Of a DNA stretch of 64,000 nucleotides, positions 17,995 through 27,465 are shown piece after piece (position 1 is the first letter of the stretch; every line of letters starts with the position of its first letter). The DNA is taken from positions 1 to 64,000 of the forward strand of contig CAVQIP010000009.1 of assembly GCA_963712565.1 (NCBI GenBank), given 5' to 3'. The notes beneath the pieces were generated by a model. The model searched no databases. It was not told where the DNA came from and saw only the letters and a list, made by a program, of their open reading frames with translations. The translations under genes were made by a program, and so were the position numbers. Source of the stretch: VAZQ01 sp963712565 (GTDB lineage Bacteria; Pseudomonadota; Alphaproteobacteria; Rhizobiales; Xanthobacteraceae).

Positions 17995-18219
17995 CTATGC
18001 TTGGTTTCGAATATTCAAGCCCGCCAGGCGCCAAGTTGGGGGATGAGCGAGCATCGCCTTAAGCCGCCATCCGTGAATGTCCTTTTCAATCCAATCGCGG
18101 ACAATACCGCGCGTCTTGGGGTCAAGACATTGTTCCACTGCATAGAACGTTTCGATCGCTCCGCGCTCATAGCCGCGTCGATACGACATTTCCAGGTCGT
18201 CCTTTTCGATAAACCACAT
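17995..18219 (-). CDS. small conserved hypothetical protein
   Basis: A 74-residue soluble protein, MWFIEKDDLEMSYRRGYERG at the start, then AIETFYAVEQCLDPKTRG, VRDWIEKDIHGWRLKAM and HPPTWRL. It is rich in Trp, Arg and acidic residues and predicted helical. Similar short proteins are recalled in Bradyrhizobium-like genomes but without function. GGAG eight bases before ATG 18219 supports this start; the frame extends slightly further upstream. It is convergent with the Rieske oxidoreductase. Confidence 0.65.
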   Translation of the reverse strand: MWFIEKDDLEMSYRRGYERGAIETFYAVEQCLDPKTRGIVRDWIEKDIHGWRLKAMLAHPPTWRLAGLNIRNQA

Positions 18220-18482
18220 ATTCCATCTCCGTGCCGCCAAGTTCGATCCACGATTCCTTCCATACTACAACGTTGGCAGATTTATAATTACCCGGCGCGA
18301 CCTACGGGTGGTCGGGAGGAACGGTGGCGAGCAGCTCGGGCTCGCAGGAATAGGTTCAGACGTCAAATGTGACGACTTCCGCGCAATTCGCTGCCCGGAG
18401 GCACTCATTGGGCAACGGCTACGGTAGCTTGAACTGGCGCGGGCCGGCGCTACCCGCGCCGCACTTCATCGGTCACCACGCC

Positions 18483-18935
18483 CTACGGGCAATCGCCGAC
18501 GCGCTCGCCCTCGATCGACGTGCGGACGGATTGCATGAGTTGGCCCTGCATGAAGGAGCGTGCGGTGATCGTCGCGGTGTAGTGGTCGGGACTGTCGAAG
18601 ATGAATTCTCCTGCGACGTCCATGTCCAGCTGGCCGGAGCATTGCAGGCGCCATTTCAGCTGCTGCGGCGTGAGCTCATGCTCGACGCGCTCGCAGGCCG
18701 AGTTCGTCGTGCGGCTCACCGGGCTGAACGTCTTGTCGAGATCGGCGACCGCGTCTTCCGTCAAACAGCGAGTGCCTCGTTGGATTGGGCCGACGACGCC
18801 GTTGATTTCGGGCGACTGGACAGTCCTCCACTGGCCGGCGCGTAGGCCGTCGGCGCCGGCAATCTGCGTGGCTATGAGAGAAAGTGCCGCCGCGAACACG
18901 CCGACACGCGCGCCACCAAGAGCTAAGGCAATCAT
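18483..18935 (-). CDS. DUF3617-like exported protein
   Basis: About 150 residues with a signal peptide (MIALALGGARVGVFAAALSL, cleavage near AGA) and a mature part with GLRAGQWRTVQSPEI, TRCLTEDAV, TTNSACERVEHELTPQQLKWRLQC, and DHYTATITARS. The order GxW, C, C, W-x-x-x-C, Y fits DUF3617, small periplasmic proteins of unknown function. ATG 18935 starts the hydrophobic segment; a GTG at 18962 is an alternative. It is not clearly part of an operon. Confidence 0.8.
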   Translation of the reverse strand: MIALALGGARVGVFAAALSLIATQIAGADGLRAGQWRTVQSPEINGVVGPIQRGTRCLTEDAVADLDKTFSPVSRTTNSACERVEHELTPQQLKWRLQCSGQLDMDVAGEFIFDSPDHYTATITARSFMQGQLMQSVRTSIEGERVGDCP

Positions 18936-19554
18936 CTCGACCGGCCTGTCCGCCGTGACCACGCTACGGTAGCGGATGATAGCAGCGGGTTGCGTCGCGC
19001 TGGAAGGCTGCTGCGCGTGGGACTTGCCGCAAATCCCTCATGCACCCTGCCCAGCAGCACTCGATATAAGGGGTCGTCGAAGAGCCGGGCATTCCCGCGC
19101 GGATCGCGGAATTTATTCCGAATTGCGCCGCTTCCGCGTTTTCCGCTGTGCTCGGGGCTTTGGCAGCGCCCGTGCCGATCGTGCGATCAATTCTCCAGCC
19201 CGTTGTCGGTACTCCGGCGTATCCAGAGGGGCGATTTTTTCCCGTAGCGGGAATAGCGTAGCCGCCACCCCACTCACCGCGCTCGATGACCGCTTTCCGG
19301 TGCGGATTTTGCCCGGCATGATCCTCGCCGCCGCATCTTGGCCCGTGCAGCAAGAGACTAACGGCAGACTGTTTGACGCAGTTCCAAGTGGAACCGAATC
19401 TAAACTTGGCGCGCCTCCCGATGGGAGGCACCGGCGAGCTGTCGCGGAACAATAGCGGCCATGGAGCACGGCAGATCTCGTGGGAACGTCGCCGACACGC
19501 GTTTCGGTCGTCGATAGCGGGATCATGCCCATTCTTGACCTCGGCTGCGGTGCG
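18936..19554. other. 619-base intergenic region
   Basis: I see no supportable gene, RNA or repeat here. The open frames on both strands lack conserved motifs and overlap one another in the manner of chance frames in GC-rich DNA. It separates DUF3617 from the 3' end of a Bug receptor gene. Confidence 0.5.
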
Positions 19555-20529
19555 CTAGTCAGCCCGGATATTCGCGTCACGGACGACCTTGCCCCACTTT
19601 GCGATCTCGACCTTGATCCGCGCGCCGAACTCGCCGGGCGTGTTGGCGACTGGAGCAAATCCGAGAGCTTCCAAACGCTGCCTGACGTCGGGCGCCGCGA
19701 CCATCTTTGCGATGTCGGAGCGCCAGCGCTCGATGATGTCCTGAGGCGTGCCGGCCGGCGCCACAATCCCGGTGAGGGTATCGCTCTCGAGATCGGGAAT
19801 GCCCGCCTCGGCGTTGGTCGGCACGTCTGGCAGCGCCGGGGAGCGCCGGCTCGCGAGCACGGCAAGCCCGCGCAGCTTGCCGTCCTTGATGTTGGTCATT
19901 GCCGGCGGCAACGCCGTGAATGCAATCGGAGTATGACCTCCGATCGTGGAGTTGATCGCGAGCGCCGCCCCGTTGAAAGGCACGGTGACGAGGTCGAGGG
20001 TGTATTTCTGCTTGAAAAGCTCGCCCGCGAGGTGCGGGGTCGAGCCGGTGGCGGGCTGCGCGAAGCTGTATTTGCCCGGATTGGCTTTGACCAAGTCGAC
20101 GAGCTCCTTCATCGATTTGGCGGGGAAGCCTGGATTGACCGAGATGACGTTGGGGGAGGCGGCCACCAAGGTAATCGGCGAAAAGTCCTTGACCGGGTCG
20201 TAAGGGATTTTCGCGTACATGCTGGGATTGACGATGAAACCGGTACTTACCACGAGGATCGTGTAGCCGTCGGCCGGCGAGCGCGCCACCATGGCCACGC
20301 CAGTGTTGCCGCCGGCGCCGGGAACGTTTTCGATATAGACTTGCTGCCCCCACATCTCCGAGAGTTTTTGTGCAACGATGCGCGCGATTACGTCGGTTGG
20401 GCCGCCAGCGGCGAACGGCACGACCACGCGCACCGATCGCGTTGGATAGGTCTGTGCCGATGCATCACCAGGAGCGGCCAGCACCGCCAACAGCAGCGCG
20501 GCAGCTAGAGTGCGCAAAACCGCCACCAT
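19555..20529 (-). CDS. Bug-family tripartite tricarboxylate transporter substrate-binding protein
   Basis: A 324-residue TctC/Bug receptor with signal peptide (LRTLAAALLLAVLAAPGDASAQ). Family segments are TRSVRVVVPFAAGGPTDVIAR, ENVPGAGGNTGVAMVARSPADGYTI, YDPVKDFSPITLVA, TGSTPHLAGELFK and SPALPDVPTNAEAGI. It resembles the receptor at 13410-14396, suggesting paralogues. It diverges from the cyclase-family gene at 20640 across 110 bases, so the pair may share control and the receptor may capture that enzyme's substrate; this is inference. No membrane subunits are adjacent. Confidence 0.93.
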   Translation of the reverse strand: MVAVLRTLAAALLLAVLAAPGDASAQTYPTRSVRVVVPFAAGGPTDVIARIVAQKLSEMWGQQVYIENVPGAGGNTGVAMVARSPADGYTILVVSTGFIVNPSMYAKIPYDPVKDFSPITLVAASPNVISVNPGFPAKSMKELVDLVKANPGKYSFAQPATGSTPHLAGELFKQKYTLDLVTVPFNGAALAINSTIGGHTPIAFTALPPAMTNIKDGKLRGLAVLASRRSPALPDVPTNAEAGIPDLESDTLTGIVAPAGTPQDIIERWRSDIAKMVAAPDVRQRLEALGFAPVANTPGEFGARIKVEIAKWGKVVRDANIRAD

Positions 20530-20639
20530 CGCATCCTCCCTTGTCCTTCCATTGGTGCTATCATCGCCATTGCGCGCGGCGCAGTAAACACCCGGCCGCG
20601 CGTGCCCCGGCGACCTCCCAGACAGACGAAGGAATTCCC

Positions 20640-21611
20640 ATGACGGCCAGGAAAATCACGCGCCAGGATCTCAGCGACGCCGCCGAGAAATACAAAAACT
20701 GGGGCAAGTGGGGGCCGAACGACGAGGTCGGCACGCTCAATTACACCACCCCGGAGGATATCATCGCGGCTGCCCGACTCGTGCGCAAAGGCAAGGTCAT
20801 CTCGCTCGCGCTCAATTTCGACCATACCGGTCCGCAGGGCGCGAAGAGCAATTATCCCGCGATGGGGCGAACCAATCCGATCCACACCATGATTCGCACC
20901 GGAACCGATGCCTATTCCGGCGTGCTCGACAAGCGCGGCATTCGTGCCGCCGATGACATGGTGACCATGCCGCTGCAGTGCGGCACGCAATGGGACGGGC
21001 TCGGCCACGTCTTCTACGAAAGCCATATGTGGAACGGTTACGACTGCCGCGAAGTGACTTCTGCCGGCGCGCAGAAATGCGGCATCGAAAAGACCAAGAA
21101 TAAGATGGTTGGCCGCGGCGTGCTGCTCGACGTGGCGCGCACGCTCGGCAAGGAGTCGCTTGCAGATGGCTACGGCATAACCTGCGCGGATCTCGACAAC
21201 GCCGCCGCGGCGCAGGGCGTTACGATCAAGCGGGGCGACTACATCATCGTGCGCACCGGCCAGATGGAGCGCTGCCTCAAGGCCGGAAGCTGGGACGGAT
21301 ATCCCGGCGGCGACGCCCCGGGCTTCGCCTTCGAGACGCTGGACTGGGTGGCGCGTACGGAGCTGGCGGCGCTGGCGAGCGATACCTGGGGCTGCGAGGT
21401 GCGGCCGAACAACACCGAAGGCGGCATCAACCAGCCCTGGCATTGGATCACCATTCCGATCATGGGCATGACCATGGGCGAGATTTTCTATCTGAAGGAC
21501 CTCGCCGACGATTGCGCCGGCGACAAAGTCTACGAATTCATGTTCGTTGCCCCCGCGATACCTATCACCGGCGCCGTCGGATCGCCGACCAATCCGCTGG
21601 CGATCAAGTGA
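20640..21611 (+). CDS. cyclase-family (kynurenine formamidase-like) metal hydrolase
   Basis: A 323-residue member of the putative cyclase superfamily, metal-dependent amidohydrolase-like enzymes that act on amide or cyclic ester bonds. Features are WGPNDEVGTLNYTTPEDI, then QCGTQWDGLGHVFY replacing the canonical HxGTHxDxPxH metal motif, GRGVLLDVAR, KRGDYIIVRTGQ, and the C-terminal INQPWHWITIPIMGMTMGE. The GTQWDGLxH variant occurs in a recognised subgroup; substrate is unknown. AAGGAATTCCC precedes ATG 20640. It is followed 252 bases later by a ThDP enzyme on the same strand. Confidence 0.88.
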   Translation: MTARKITRQDLSDAAEKYKNWGKWGPNDEVGTLNYTTPEDIIAAARLVRKGKVISLALNFDHTGPQGAKSNYPAMGRTNPIHTMIRTGTDAYSGVLDKRGIRAADDMVTMPLQCGTQWDGLGHVFYESHMWNGYDCREVTSAGAQKCGIEKTKNKMVGRGVLLDVARTLGKESLADGYGITCADLDNAAAAQGVTIKRGDYIIVRTGQMERCLKAGSWDGYPGGDAPGFAFETLDWVARTELAALASDTWGCEVRPNNTEGGINQPWHWITIPIMGMTMGEIFYLKDLADDCAGDKVYEFMFVAPAIPITGAVGSPTNPLAIK

Positions 21612-21863
21612 GGTTCAATCGCCTGACGCCCGGCGCCGGCATTGCCGTCATTTCCGCGCAAACGGGACCGGTAATCACCGACCTCTGGGATCTAGGCCGT
21701 CCGCGCCTGCGCGCCGCCTGAGCGAGAACGCGGATTCCCAACGACGGAGAACTTTTGACAACGAACTTCGCCATCAATCCGTTGATCGCCATCCGCATGC
21801 TTGCTTTGCCTGCGGCGATCGACGCGGCCTACATGTCGTTCCCAGTCGCCTGAAAGGTTCATC

Positions 21864-23552
21864 ATGCTCGGACACAATCGCAAAATGAGCGGGGCGGAAT
21901 GCCTCGCCGAGATGCTCAAGGGCTACGGCGTCACCCACGTGTTCCACGTGCCGGCGGTGCTGCGCAAAACGTTTGCGGTGATGGAAGGCCGCACCGACAT
22001 CAAGCGCCTGCATGTCCACGGCGAGAAGGCCGCGGCTTACATGGCCGACGGCTACGCACGCGCGTCGGGCAAGCCCGGGATTTGCGCGGCGCAGGTGATC
22101 GGCGCGCTCAATCTCGCTGCCGGACTGCGCGATGCCTGGCTCGCCCACTCGCCGGTAATCGCCATGACCGGAGGCCGCGAGCCGAAGACCAAGTTCCGTA
22201 AAGTCTACCAGGAGATCGATGACGTACCGGCGTTTGAGCCGGTAACCAAGTTCAACGCCACGGTCGACGACGTGGCGCGTTTTCCCGATATGGTGCGTCA
22301 AGCCTTTCGCGTAGCGACATCGGGCACCCCTGGTCCCGTGCACCTGCAGTTCCGCGGCAACGAAGGGCAGGTCGACGCCGAGGAAGCCGATATGGAGCCG
22401 TTGTGCGAGCCGCAATTTGCCCGGGTTCCGCCGTTCCGTCCGGCGCCGGAGGATGCGAGCCTGATGGCGGCGCTCGAGCATTTGCAGAATTCCCGCCACC
22501 CCGTCATCGTCGCGGGCGGCGGCGTGCGCGCCTCCGGCGCTTCCTCCGAGCTCGTGGCGCTGGCCGAAGCGCTGCAAATCCCGGTCGTCACCTCGCTCAA
22601 CGGCAAGGACGCGATCCCGGGCAACCATCCGCTTTCGGTCGGCGTCGTCGGCACCTATTCGCGCGAGAGCGCCAACCGCGTGGTCAACGGCGCCGATCTC
22701 GTCTGCTTCGTCGGCACCGAGACTGGCGGCATGACCACGCACTTCTGGGCGGCGCCGAAGATCGGGACGCCGGCCGTCCAGATCGACATCAATCCCGAGG
22801 CCATCGGCCGCAACTATCCGCTCCTCGCCGGCGTCAACGGCGATGCCAAGGTCGTGCTCGCGCGCATGCTCTCGCTCGCCGACCGCGCGACCGCCGGCAA
22901 GCGCAAAGCCTGGGTCGAGGAGGCGCAAGAAATCTGCAAGGAGTGGTCGGCAAAATACAAATCGTTCGTGACCTCCGACGCGGTGCCGGTCCGGCCCGAG
23001 CGCATCTGCGCCGAGCTCACACGGCACGTACCGGACAACGGCATCGTGGTGGTCGATACCGGCCATGCCGGCATGTGGATGGGCGGCATGTACGACCTCA
23101 CCAGTCCCAGGCAAAGCTACATGCGCAGCGCCGGTCATCTCGGCTGGGCCTTCCCGGCCGGGCTGGGGGCAAAATGCGCCTGCCCTGAGCGGCCGGTAGT
23201 CACGTTTACCGGCGACGCTGGCCTCTGGTATCACATCGCTGAGATCGAGACCGCCGCGCGCTGGGGCATCAATGCGGTGACGGTGGTCAACAACAATTCG
23301 AGCGGCAATCAGTCCAAACGCGGCTTCGACCGCGTCTATGGCGGGACGCAGACCGAGCAAGCGCGTGAAATGTGGACCTTCCGTAAAGTCAATTTTGCGC
23401 GCATCGCCCAAGACATGGGCGCGCTCGGCATCCGGGTGGAGAAGCCCGCCGAAATCGGACCGGCTATCGGAGAGGCGTTGCAGGCAAACCGTCCGGTGAT
23501 CGTTGATGTCGTGACCGACATCGAGGCGCTCGCGCCGCTGGCCGTGACCTGA
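21864..23552 (+). CDS. thiamine pyrophosphate-dependent enzyme (acetolactate synthase-like)
   Basis: A 562-residue three-domain ThDP enzyme. The PYR domain has VTHVFHVPA and HVHGEKAAAYMADGYARASG with the activating Glu. The middle domain has RHPVIVAGGGVRASGAS. The PP domain has GHLGWAFPAGLGAKCA and TFTGDAGLWY...NNNSSGN, the GDG-x-N type cofactor and magnesium motif in a GDA form. Reaction is unknown; relatives decarboxylate or ligate 2-oxo acids. ATG 21864 follows GAAAGGTTCATC. The neighbouring cyclase-family hydrolase and Bug receptor suggest a small catabolic unit. Confidence 0.9.
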   Translation: MLGHNRKMSGAECLAEMLKGYGVTHVFHVPAVLRKTFAVMEGRTDIKRLHVHGEKAAAYMADGYARASGKPGICAAQVIGALNLAAGLRDAWLAHSPVIAMTGGREPKTKFRKVYQEIDDVPAFEPVTKFNATVDDVARFPDMVRQAFRVATSGTPGPVHLQFRGNEGQVDAEEADMEPLCEPQFARVPPFRPAPEDASLMAALEHLQNSRHPVIVAGGGVRASGASSELVALAEALQIPVVTSLNGKDAIPGNHPLSVGVVGTYSRESANRVVNGADLVCFVGTETGGMTTHFWAAPKIGTPAVQIDINPEAIGRNYPLLAGVNGDAKVVLARMLSLADRATAGKRKAWVEEAQEICKEWSAKYKSFVTSDAVPVRPERICAELTRHVPDNGIVVVDTGHAGMWMGGMYDLTSPRQSYMRSAGHLGWAFPAGLGAKCACPERPVVTFTGDAGLWYHIAEIETAARWGINAVTVVNNNSSGNQSKRGFDRVYGGTQTEQAREMWTFRKVNFARIAQDMGALGIRVEKPAEIGPAIGEALQANRPVIVDVVTDIEALAPLAVT

Positions 23553-23633
23553 CGAACCGTGCGCAGCGGAATCGCGAACGGCGACGCTTGCGTCCGCGTG
23601 GAAGCAGCGGAGGAAAGCGCAGTCACGCCCGCG

Positions 23634-23930
23634 TCAGTCCTGTGAGCTCAATTGGCGCCGCACTCCCCAGCCGCTCAAAATAGCTGCCATCTCGGAGGCG
23701 ACAAAAAATCTGGCACTGTCTTGGTCGTAGCCCTCGAGCAGGAGTTCGTCGTAGTCGGTGAGTGCGTGCCGCACAAAGGCCACCAGCGACAACCACGCTG
23801 CTGTCTCGGGCGAGGCAGCCTTCAGGCCCGGGCTGTCGATGGCGTGGTCGACCACCGCGCCGAATTCATGCGACGGGATCGCGGGCGCCAGCCGGCGCAG
23901 CGCAACCTCGATGTCTTCACGTCTAGCCAC
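23634..23930 (-). CDS. DUF2293-like small protein
   Basis: A 98-residue soluble protein: EDIEVALRRLAPAIPSHEF, VVDHAIDSPGLKAASPETAAWLSLVAFVRHALTDYDELL (residues ~27-65), EGYDQDSARFFVASEM. It resembles the short rhizobial proteins annotated DUF2293, from memory. The start is GTG at 23930; no ATG is available in the conserved part. It is convergent with the ThDP gene and divergent from the APC permease. Function unknown. Confidence 0.65.
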   Translation of the reverse strand: MARREDIEVALRRLAPAIPSHEFGAVVDHAIDSPGLKAASPETAAWLSLVAFVRHALTDYDELLLEGYDQDSARFFVASEMAAILSGWGVRRQLSSQD

Positions 23931-24022
23931 ATCGACGAGCCCTGAAGGAGTGCGGTGATTCTATCGCACCTTACTGGAATTATCGGCTATCCTCACTTCG
24001 AAATCGAGCCGCGAGCCGAGCC

Positions 24023-25357
24023 ATGACCACGAGTTCTGCCAGATCCTCCAATGTCTCATCCGCCGCCCGGGCTGGATCGGGCCAGATCGGCATGGTGGCA
24101 GCCGTTTCGATCGGCGTCGGCGGAATGGTCGGTGCGGGTATTTTCTCGATCCTGGGCGTGGTGGCGCACGCCGCCGGCAACGCGATGTGGCTGGCCTTCG
24201 CCATCGGCGGGGTAGTTGCGCTGCTCTCCACCTATTCCTATGCCAAGCTCGGCGCCGCATTCCCGTCGAGGGGCGGCGCGGTGCATTTCCTGGTGAAAGG
24301 CTTTGGCGACGGCGTTCTGGCCGGTGGGCTGAACCTGTTCATGTGGGCCGGCTACATCATTTCGCTTGCCCTCTATGCCACGGCTTTCGGCGGCTACGCC
24401 GCAACCTTCCTGCCCGGTCCGCCGTCGCCGCTGCTGCTGAAGTCATTGGCCGTCGCTGCGGTCGTACTGCTCGCCCTGATCAATGCTTTCGGAGCCAAGC
24501 TCATGGGCCGCTCGGAGACGCTGATCGTGGCAATCAAGGTCGCGATCCTCGTGCTGTTCGCCGCGGTCGGCCTGTGGTTCATCAGGCCGGGCTACCTTTC
24601 ACCCGAGCTGTGGCCCGAAGGAAAGTCGATCCTGTTCGGCGCGGGCGTGCTGTTCATCGGCTACGAAGGCTTTGGGCTCATCACCAATGCGGCCGCCGAC
24701 ATGCGCAATCCGAGCACGATGCTGCCGCGGGCTTTGTACACGAGCGTGATCCTGGTGATTGCCCTTTATCTCGCCGTCGCGCTCACCGTCACCGGTAGTT
24801 TGTCGGATTATGAAATCGAGCGCGCCAAGGACTACGCACTGGCCGAGGCCGCCAAGCCATCTTTGGGGCAATTCGGTTTCCGGCTGATCGCCATCGCCGC
24901 CCTGTTCTCGACCGCCTCGGCGATCAACGCCACGTTGTTCGGCTCGGCCAATGTCTCCTACATGATCGCCCGCGATGGCGAGTTGCCAGCCGGCCTGTCG
25001 CGCACGGAATGGCGCGACGCCACCGGCGGACTGTTGCTCACCGCCGGTCTGGTCATATTGGTGACGCTGATCTTCGACCTGTCAGGCATCGCCATGATGG
25101 GGAGCGCGGCCTTCCTGCTGATCTATGCCGCAGTGAATGCCGGCCACCTGAAAGTGCTCAGAGCGACCGGGGCGAGCGCGGTCATCGTGTGGCTGTCGCT
25201 GCTCACGTGCCTCGCCATGTTCGCCGTGCTCTGCGTGTACACGTACCAGGAGCAACCCGCGGCGCTGGCCGCGCTCGTGGTCATCGCCGCCGCCTCGTTC
25301 GCCGCGGAGTGGGCCTATCGCCGTTGGACGGGGAGAAGGCTCAAGGAAGACGCTTGA
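24023..25357 (+). CDS. APC-family amino acid/polyamine permease
   Basis: A 444-residue inner-membrane transporter with about 12 predicted helices. Helix 1 contains VSIGVGGMVGAGIFSILG, the glycine-rich APC signature that binds the substrate amino group and carboxylate in this fold. Helix 3 region has AFPSRGGAVHFLVKGFGDG and helix 6 GAGVLFIGYEGFGLITNAAADMRNP. Substrate is likely an amino acid or amine, not further defined. It converges with tctA, only 7 bases apart. Confidence 0.93.
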   Translation: MTTSSARSSNVSSAARAGSGQIGMVAAVSIGVGGMVGAGIFSILGVVAHAAGNAMWLAFAIGGVVALLSTYSYAKLGAAFPSRGGAVHFLVKGFGDGVLAGGLNLFMWAGYIISLALYATAFGGYAATFLPGPPSPLLLKSLAVAAVVLLALINAFGAKLMGRSETLIVAIKVAILVLFAAVGLWFIRPGYLSPELWPEGKSILFGAGVLFIGYEGFGLITNAAADMRNPSTMLPRALYTSVILVIALYLAVALTVTGSLSDYEIERAKDYALAEAAKPSLGQFGFRLIAIAALFSTASAINATLFGSANVSYMIARDGELPAGLSRTEWRDATGGLLLTAGLVILVTLIFDLSGIAMMGSAAFLLIYAAVNAGHLKVLRATGASAVIVWLSLLTCLAMFAVLCVYTYQEQPAALAALVVIAAASFAAEWAYRRWTGRRLKEDA

Positions 25358-25364
25358 GCCCAGA

Positions 25365-26900
25365 TCAATCGGGCCGCGCGCGAGCCGCCGCCGCGGTTGC
25401 CGAGCGCCACAGCCGACCGGCGCCTTCGAACAATCGGCCGAACAGCGGCCAGAACAAAAGGAGCAGCGCCAGGGTAGTGATCGAGCCGACGAGTCCGTTC
25501 GACCAGAACACGGTGAGATCGCCGCCGGCGCCGATCATCGACAGGCGGAAGGCATCCTCGGCGCGATTGCCCAGCACAAGCGCGAGCGTGAACGGCGCCA
25601 GCGGGATGCCGATCTTCTTGAACACGTAGCCAACGACCCCGAACCCCAGCATCAACCAGATGTCGAACATGGCGTTCTGTATGGCGTAGGCGCCGATCGC
25701 GCACGACACCACGATCATCGGCGCGATCGCCGAGAACGGGACGCGCAAAACGGCGGCGAAGACGGGCACAGTCGTGAGCACCAGTACCAACCCGACGACA
25801 TTGCCGAGATACATCGACGCAATCAGGCCCCATACGAAGTCCTTGTGCTCGACGAACAGCAGCGGGCCGGGATTGAGCCCCCATACCATCAAGCCGCCGA
25901 GCAGGATCGCCGCTGTGCCCGATCCGGGAATTCCCAGCGCCAGCATCGGCAGCAATGCCGAGGTCCCGGACGCGTGCGCCGCTGTCTCTGGCGCGAACAC
26001 GCCTTCGATGCGTCCCTTGCCGAAACTGTCCCTGTCCTTGGAGAAGCGCTTGGCGAGGTTATAGCCCATGAACGAGGCGGCAATCGCGCCGCCGGGCGTG
26101 ATGCCGAGCCAGCATCCGATGGCGCATGAGCGCAGCAGCGTCATCCAATAGCGCGGCAATTCCTTCCACACCTTGAGCACGACGCGTAAGCTGATGCTGG
26201 CAGTGTGGCCGCGCAAAGCAAGCCGCTCCTCCATGGTCAGCAGAATTTCGCTGATGCCGAACAGGCCGATGACCGCGACGAGAAAATTGACCCCCCGCAA
26301 GAGCTCGTTCCAGCCGAAGGTCATGCGCAGCGTGCCGGAAACCGTGTCCATCCCGATGCCGGCGAGCAGCAGGCCCAGCGTCATGGAGATGATGGTCTTG
26401 TGCTTGTCCTCGCGGCCGAGGCCAACGAACGAGCAGAACGTCAAGAGGTAGACCGAGAAGAATTCCGGCGGCCCGAATTGCAGCGCGAACGATGCGATTC
26501 CCGGCGCGAGAAACGTGATCAGCAGGACGGCCGCCAGCGAGCCGATGAATGAGGAGGTAAATGCCGCGGTCAGCGCCTCGGCCGCCTTGCCCTGCTGGGC
26601 CATCGGATAGCCGTCAAAGGTGGTCGCCACCGACCAGGCTTCGCCCGGGATGTTGAACAGAATCGAGGTGATGGCGCCGCCGAACAGCGCGCCCCAATAG
26701 ATGCAGGACAGCATGACGATGGCCGAGGTCGGGTCCATCGTGAACGTGAGCGGCAACAGGATCGCCACCCCGTTCGGCCCGCCCAGCCCCGGCAGCACGC
26801 CGACGAAAATGCCGAGGACGAGCCCGATCATCATCACCGCCAGGACCTTCCACGTCAGCAAGACGCTGAATCCGTGGAGCAGCAGGCTGACGGCCTCCAT
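25365..26900 (-). CDS. tctA: tripartite tricarboxylate transporter large membrane subunit TctA
   Basis: A 511-residue permease with about 12 helices. The conserved VGVLPGLGGPNGVAILLPLTF and CIYWGALFGGAITSILFNIPGE motifs near the N terminus, and the pseudo-repeat WLGITPGGAIAASFMGY, IPGSGTAAILLGGLMVWGL later, are TctA hallmarks. It couples ion gradient to uptake of carboxylates delivered by the Bug receptor. It follows tctB by 9 bases and forms the leftward tctC-tctB-tctA operon. Confidence 0.96.
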   Translation of the reverse strand: MEAVSLLLHGFSVLLTWKVLAVMMIGLVLGIFVGVLPGLGGPNGVAILLPLTFTMDPTSAIVMLSCIYWGALFGGAITSILFNIPGEAWSVATTFDGYPMAQQGKAAEALTAAFTSSFIGSLAAVLLITFLAPGIASFALQFGPPEFFSVYLLTFCSFVGLGREDKHKTIISMTLGLLLAGIGMDTVSGTLRMTFGWNELLRGVNFLVAVIGLFGISEILLTMEERLALRGHTASISLRVVLKVWKELPRYWMTLLRSCAIGCWLGITPGGAIAASFMGYNLAKRFSKDRDSFGKGRIEGVFAPETAAHASGTSALLPMLALGIPGSGTAAILLGGLMVWGLNPGPLLFVEHKDFVWGLIASMYLGNVVGLVLVLTTVPVFAAVLRVPFSAIAPMIVVSCAIGAYAIQNAMFDIWLMLGFGVVGYVFKKIGIPLAPFTLALVLGNRAEDAFRLSMIGAGGDLTVFWSNGLVGSITTLALLLLFWPLFGRLFEGAGRLWRSATAAAARARPD

Positions 26901-26909
26901 CGCCGGGTC

Positions 26910-27452
26910 CTAGTAGCCGAAGGCCGCTTCCAGCGGCCCTTTCGGCATGATGACGTCGAACGCAACGTCGAAGGTAACGAACATGGCGATTGCGAACAGA
27001 AAGGCGGTGAGCAGGGATTTCCACAGCGCGATGCGCCCGATGAGCCGCATGAATCCCGCTACCAGGAGAAAGCTCGCGACGTACAAGCCGAGCCACTGCG
27101 TGAGCAGGCAGAACAGCAGGGTCGGGACGAACACCTGCATCACGCGGCGGAGCTGGTCGCGCGTGACGAATGTGGCCGTGCTGCCCGCCCCCGTCAGGAT
27201 CGACGTGACGAGACCGTAAAGGCTGGCGCCGGCCAGGATGACGGCCAGGTAGAATGGGAAGTAGCCGGCCTGCGGGCCGTCGGAGGCCCACGCTATCCCG
27301 GTCCGCCAATTGTCGAAGCCGAGCAGCGCCGCCAGCGCGAGCAGCAGCAGCGAAACGGCGATATCGACGCTGCGGGTGCTGACGACGGGTGGGGAGCTGT
27401 CCGCCGGCGCGGTCGGGTCTTCGACGACGATTTCGGTTTCGGGTGTGGCCAT
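26910..27452 (-). CDS. tctB: tripartite tricarboxylate transporter small membrane subunit TctB
   Basis: About 180 residues with four predicted helices: VDIAVSLLLLALAALLGF, GYFPFYLAVILAGASLYGLV, VFVPTLLFCLLTQWLGLYVASFLLVAGFM and SLLTAFLFAIAMFVTFDVAF. The GPQAGYFPFYLA segment is typical of TctB. ATG 27452 gives a short acidic N terminus; the frame is open to 27530, but that part overlaps the hairpin cluster. It precedes tctA in the operon. Confidence 0.9.
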   Translation of the reverse strand: MATPETEIVVEDPTAPADSSPPVVSTRSVDIAVSLLLLALAALLGFDNWRTGIAWASDGPQAGYFPFYLAVILAGASLYGLVTSILTGAGSTATFVTRDQLRRVMQVFVPTLLFCLLTQWLGLYVASFLLVAGFMRLIGRIALWKSLLTAFLFAIAMFVTFDVAFDVIMPKGPLEAAFGY

Positions 27453-27465
27453 CGATCTTTTCTCA

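Noticed and set aside
21774..23411. A 545-codon open frame antisense to the ThDP enzyme
   Set aside because: His/Arg/Gly-rich composition typical of an antisense shadow, with no domain; the plus-strand enzyme is complete.
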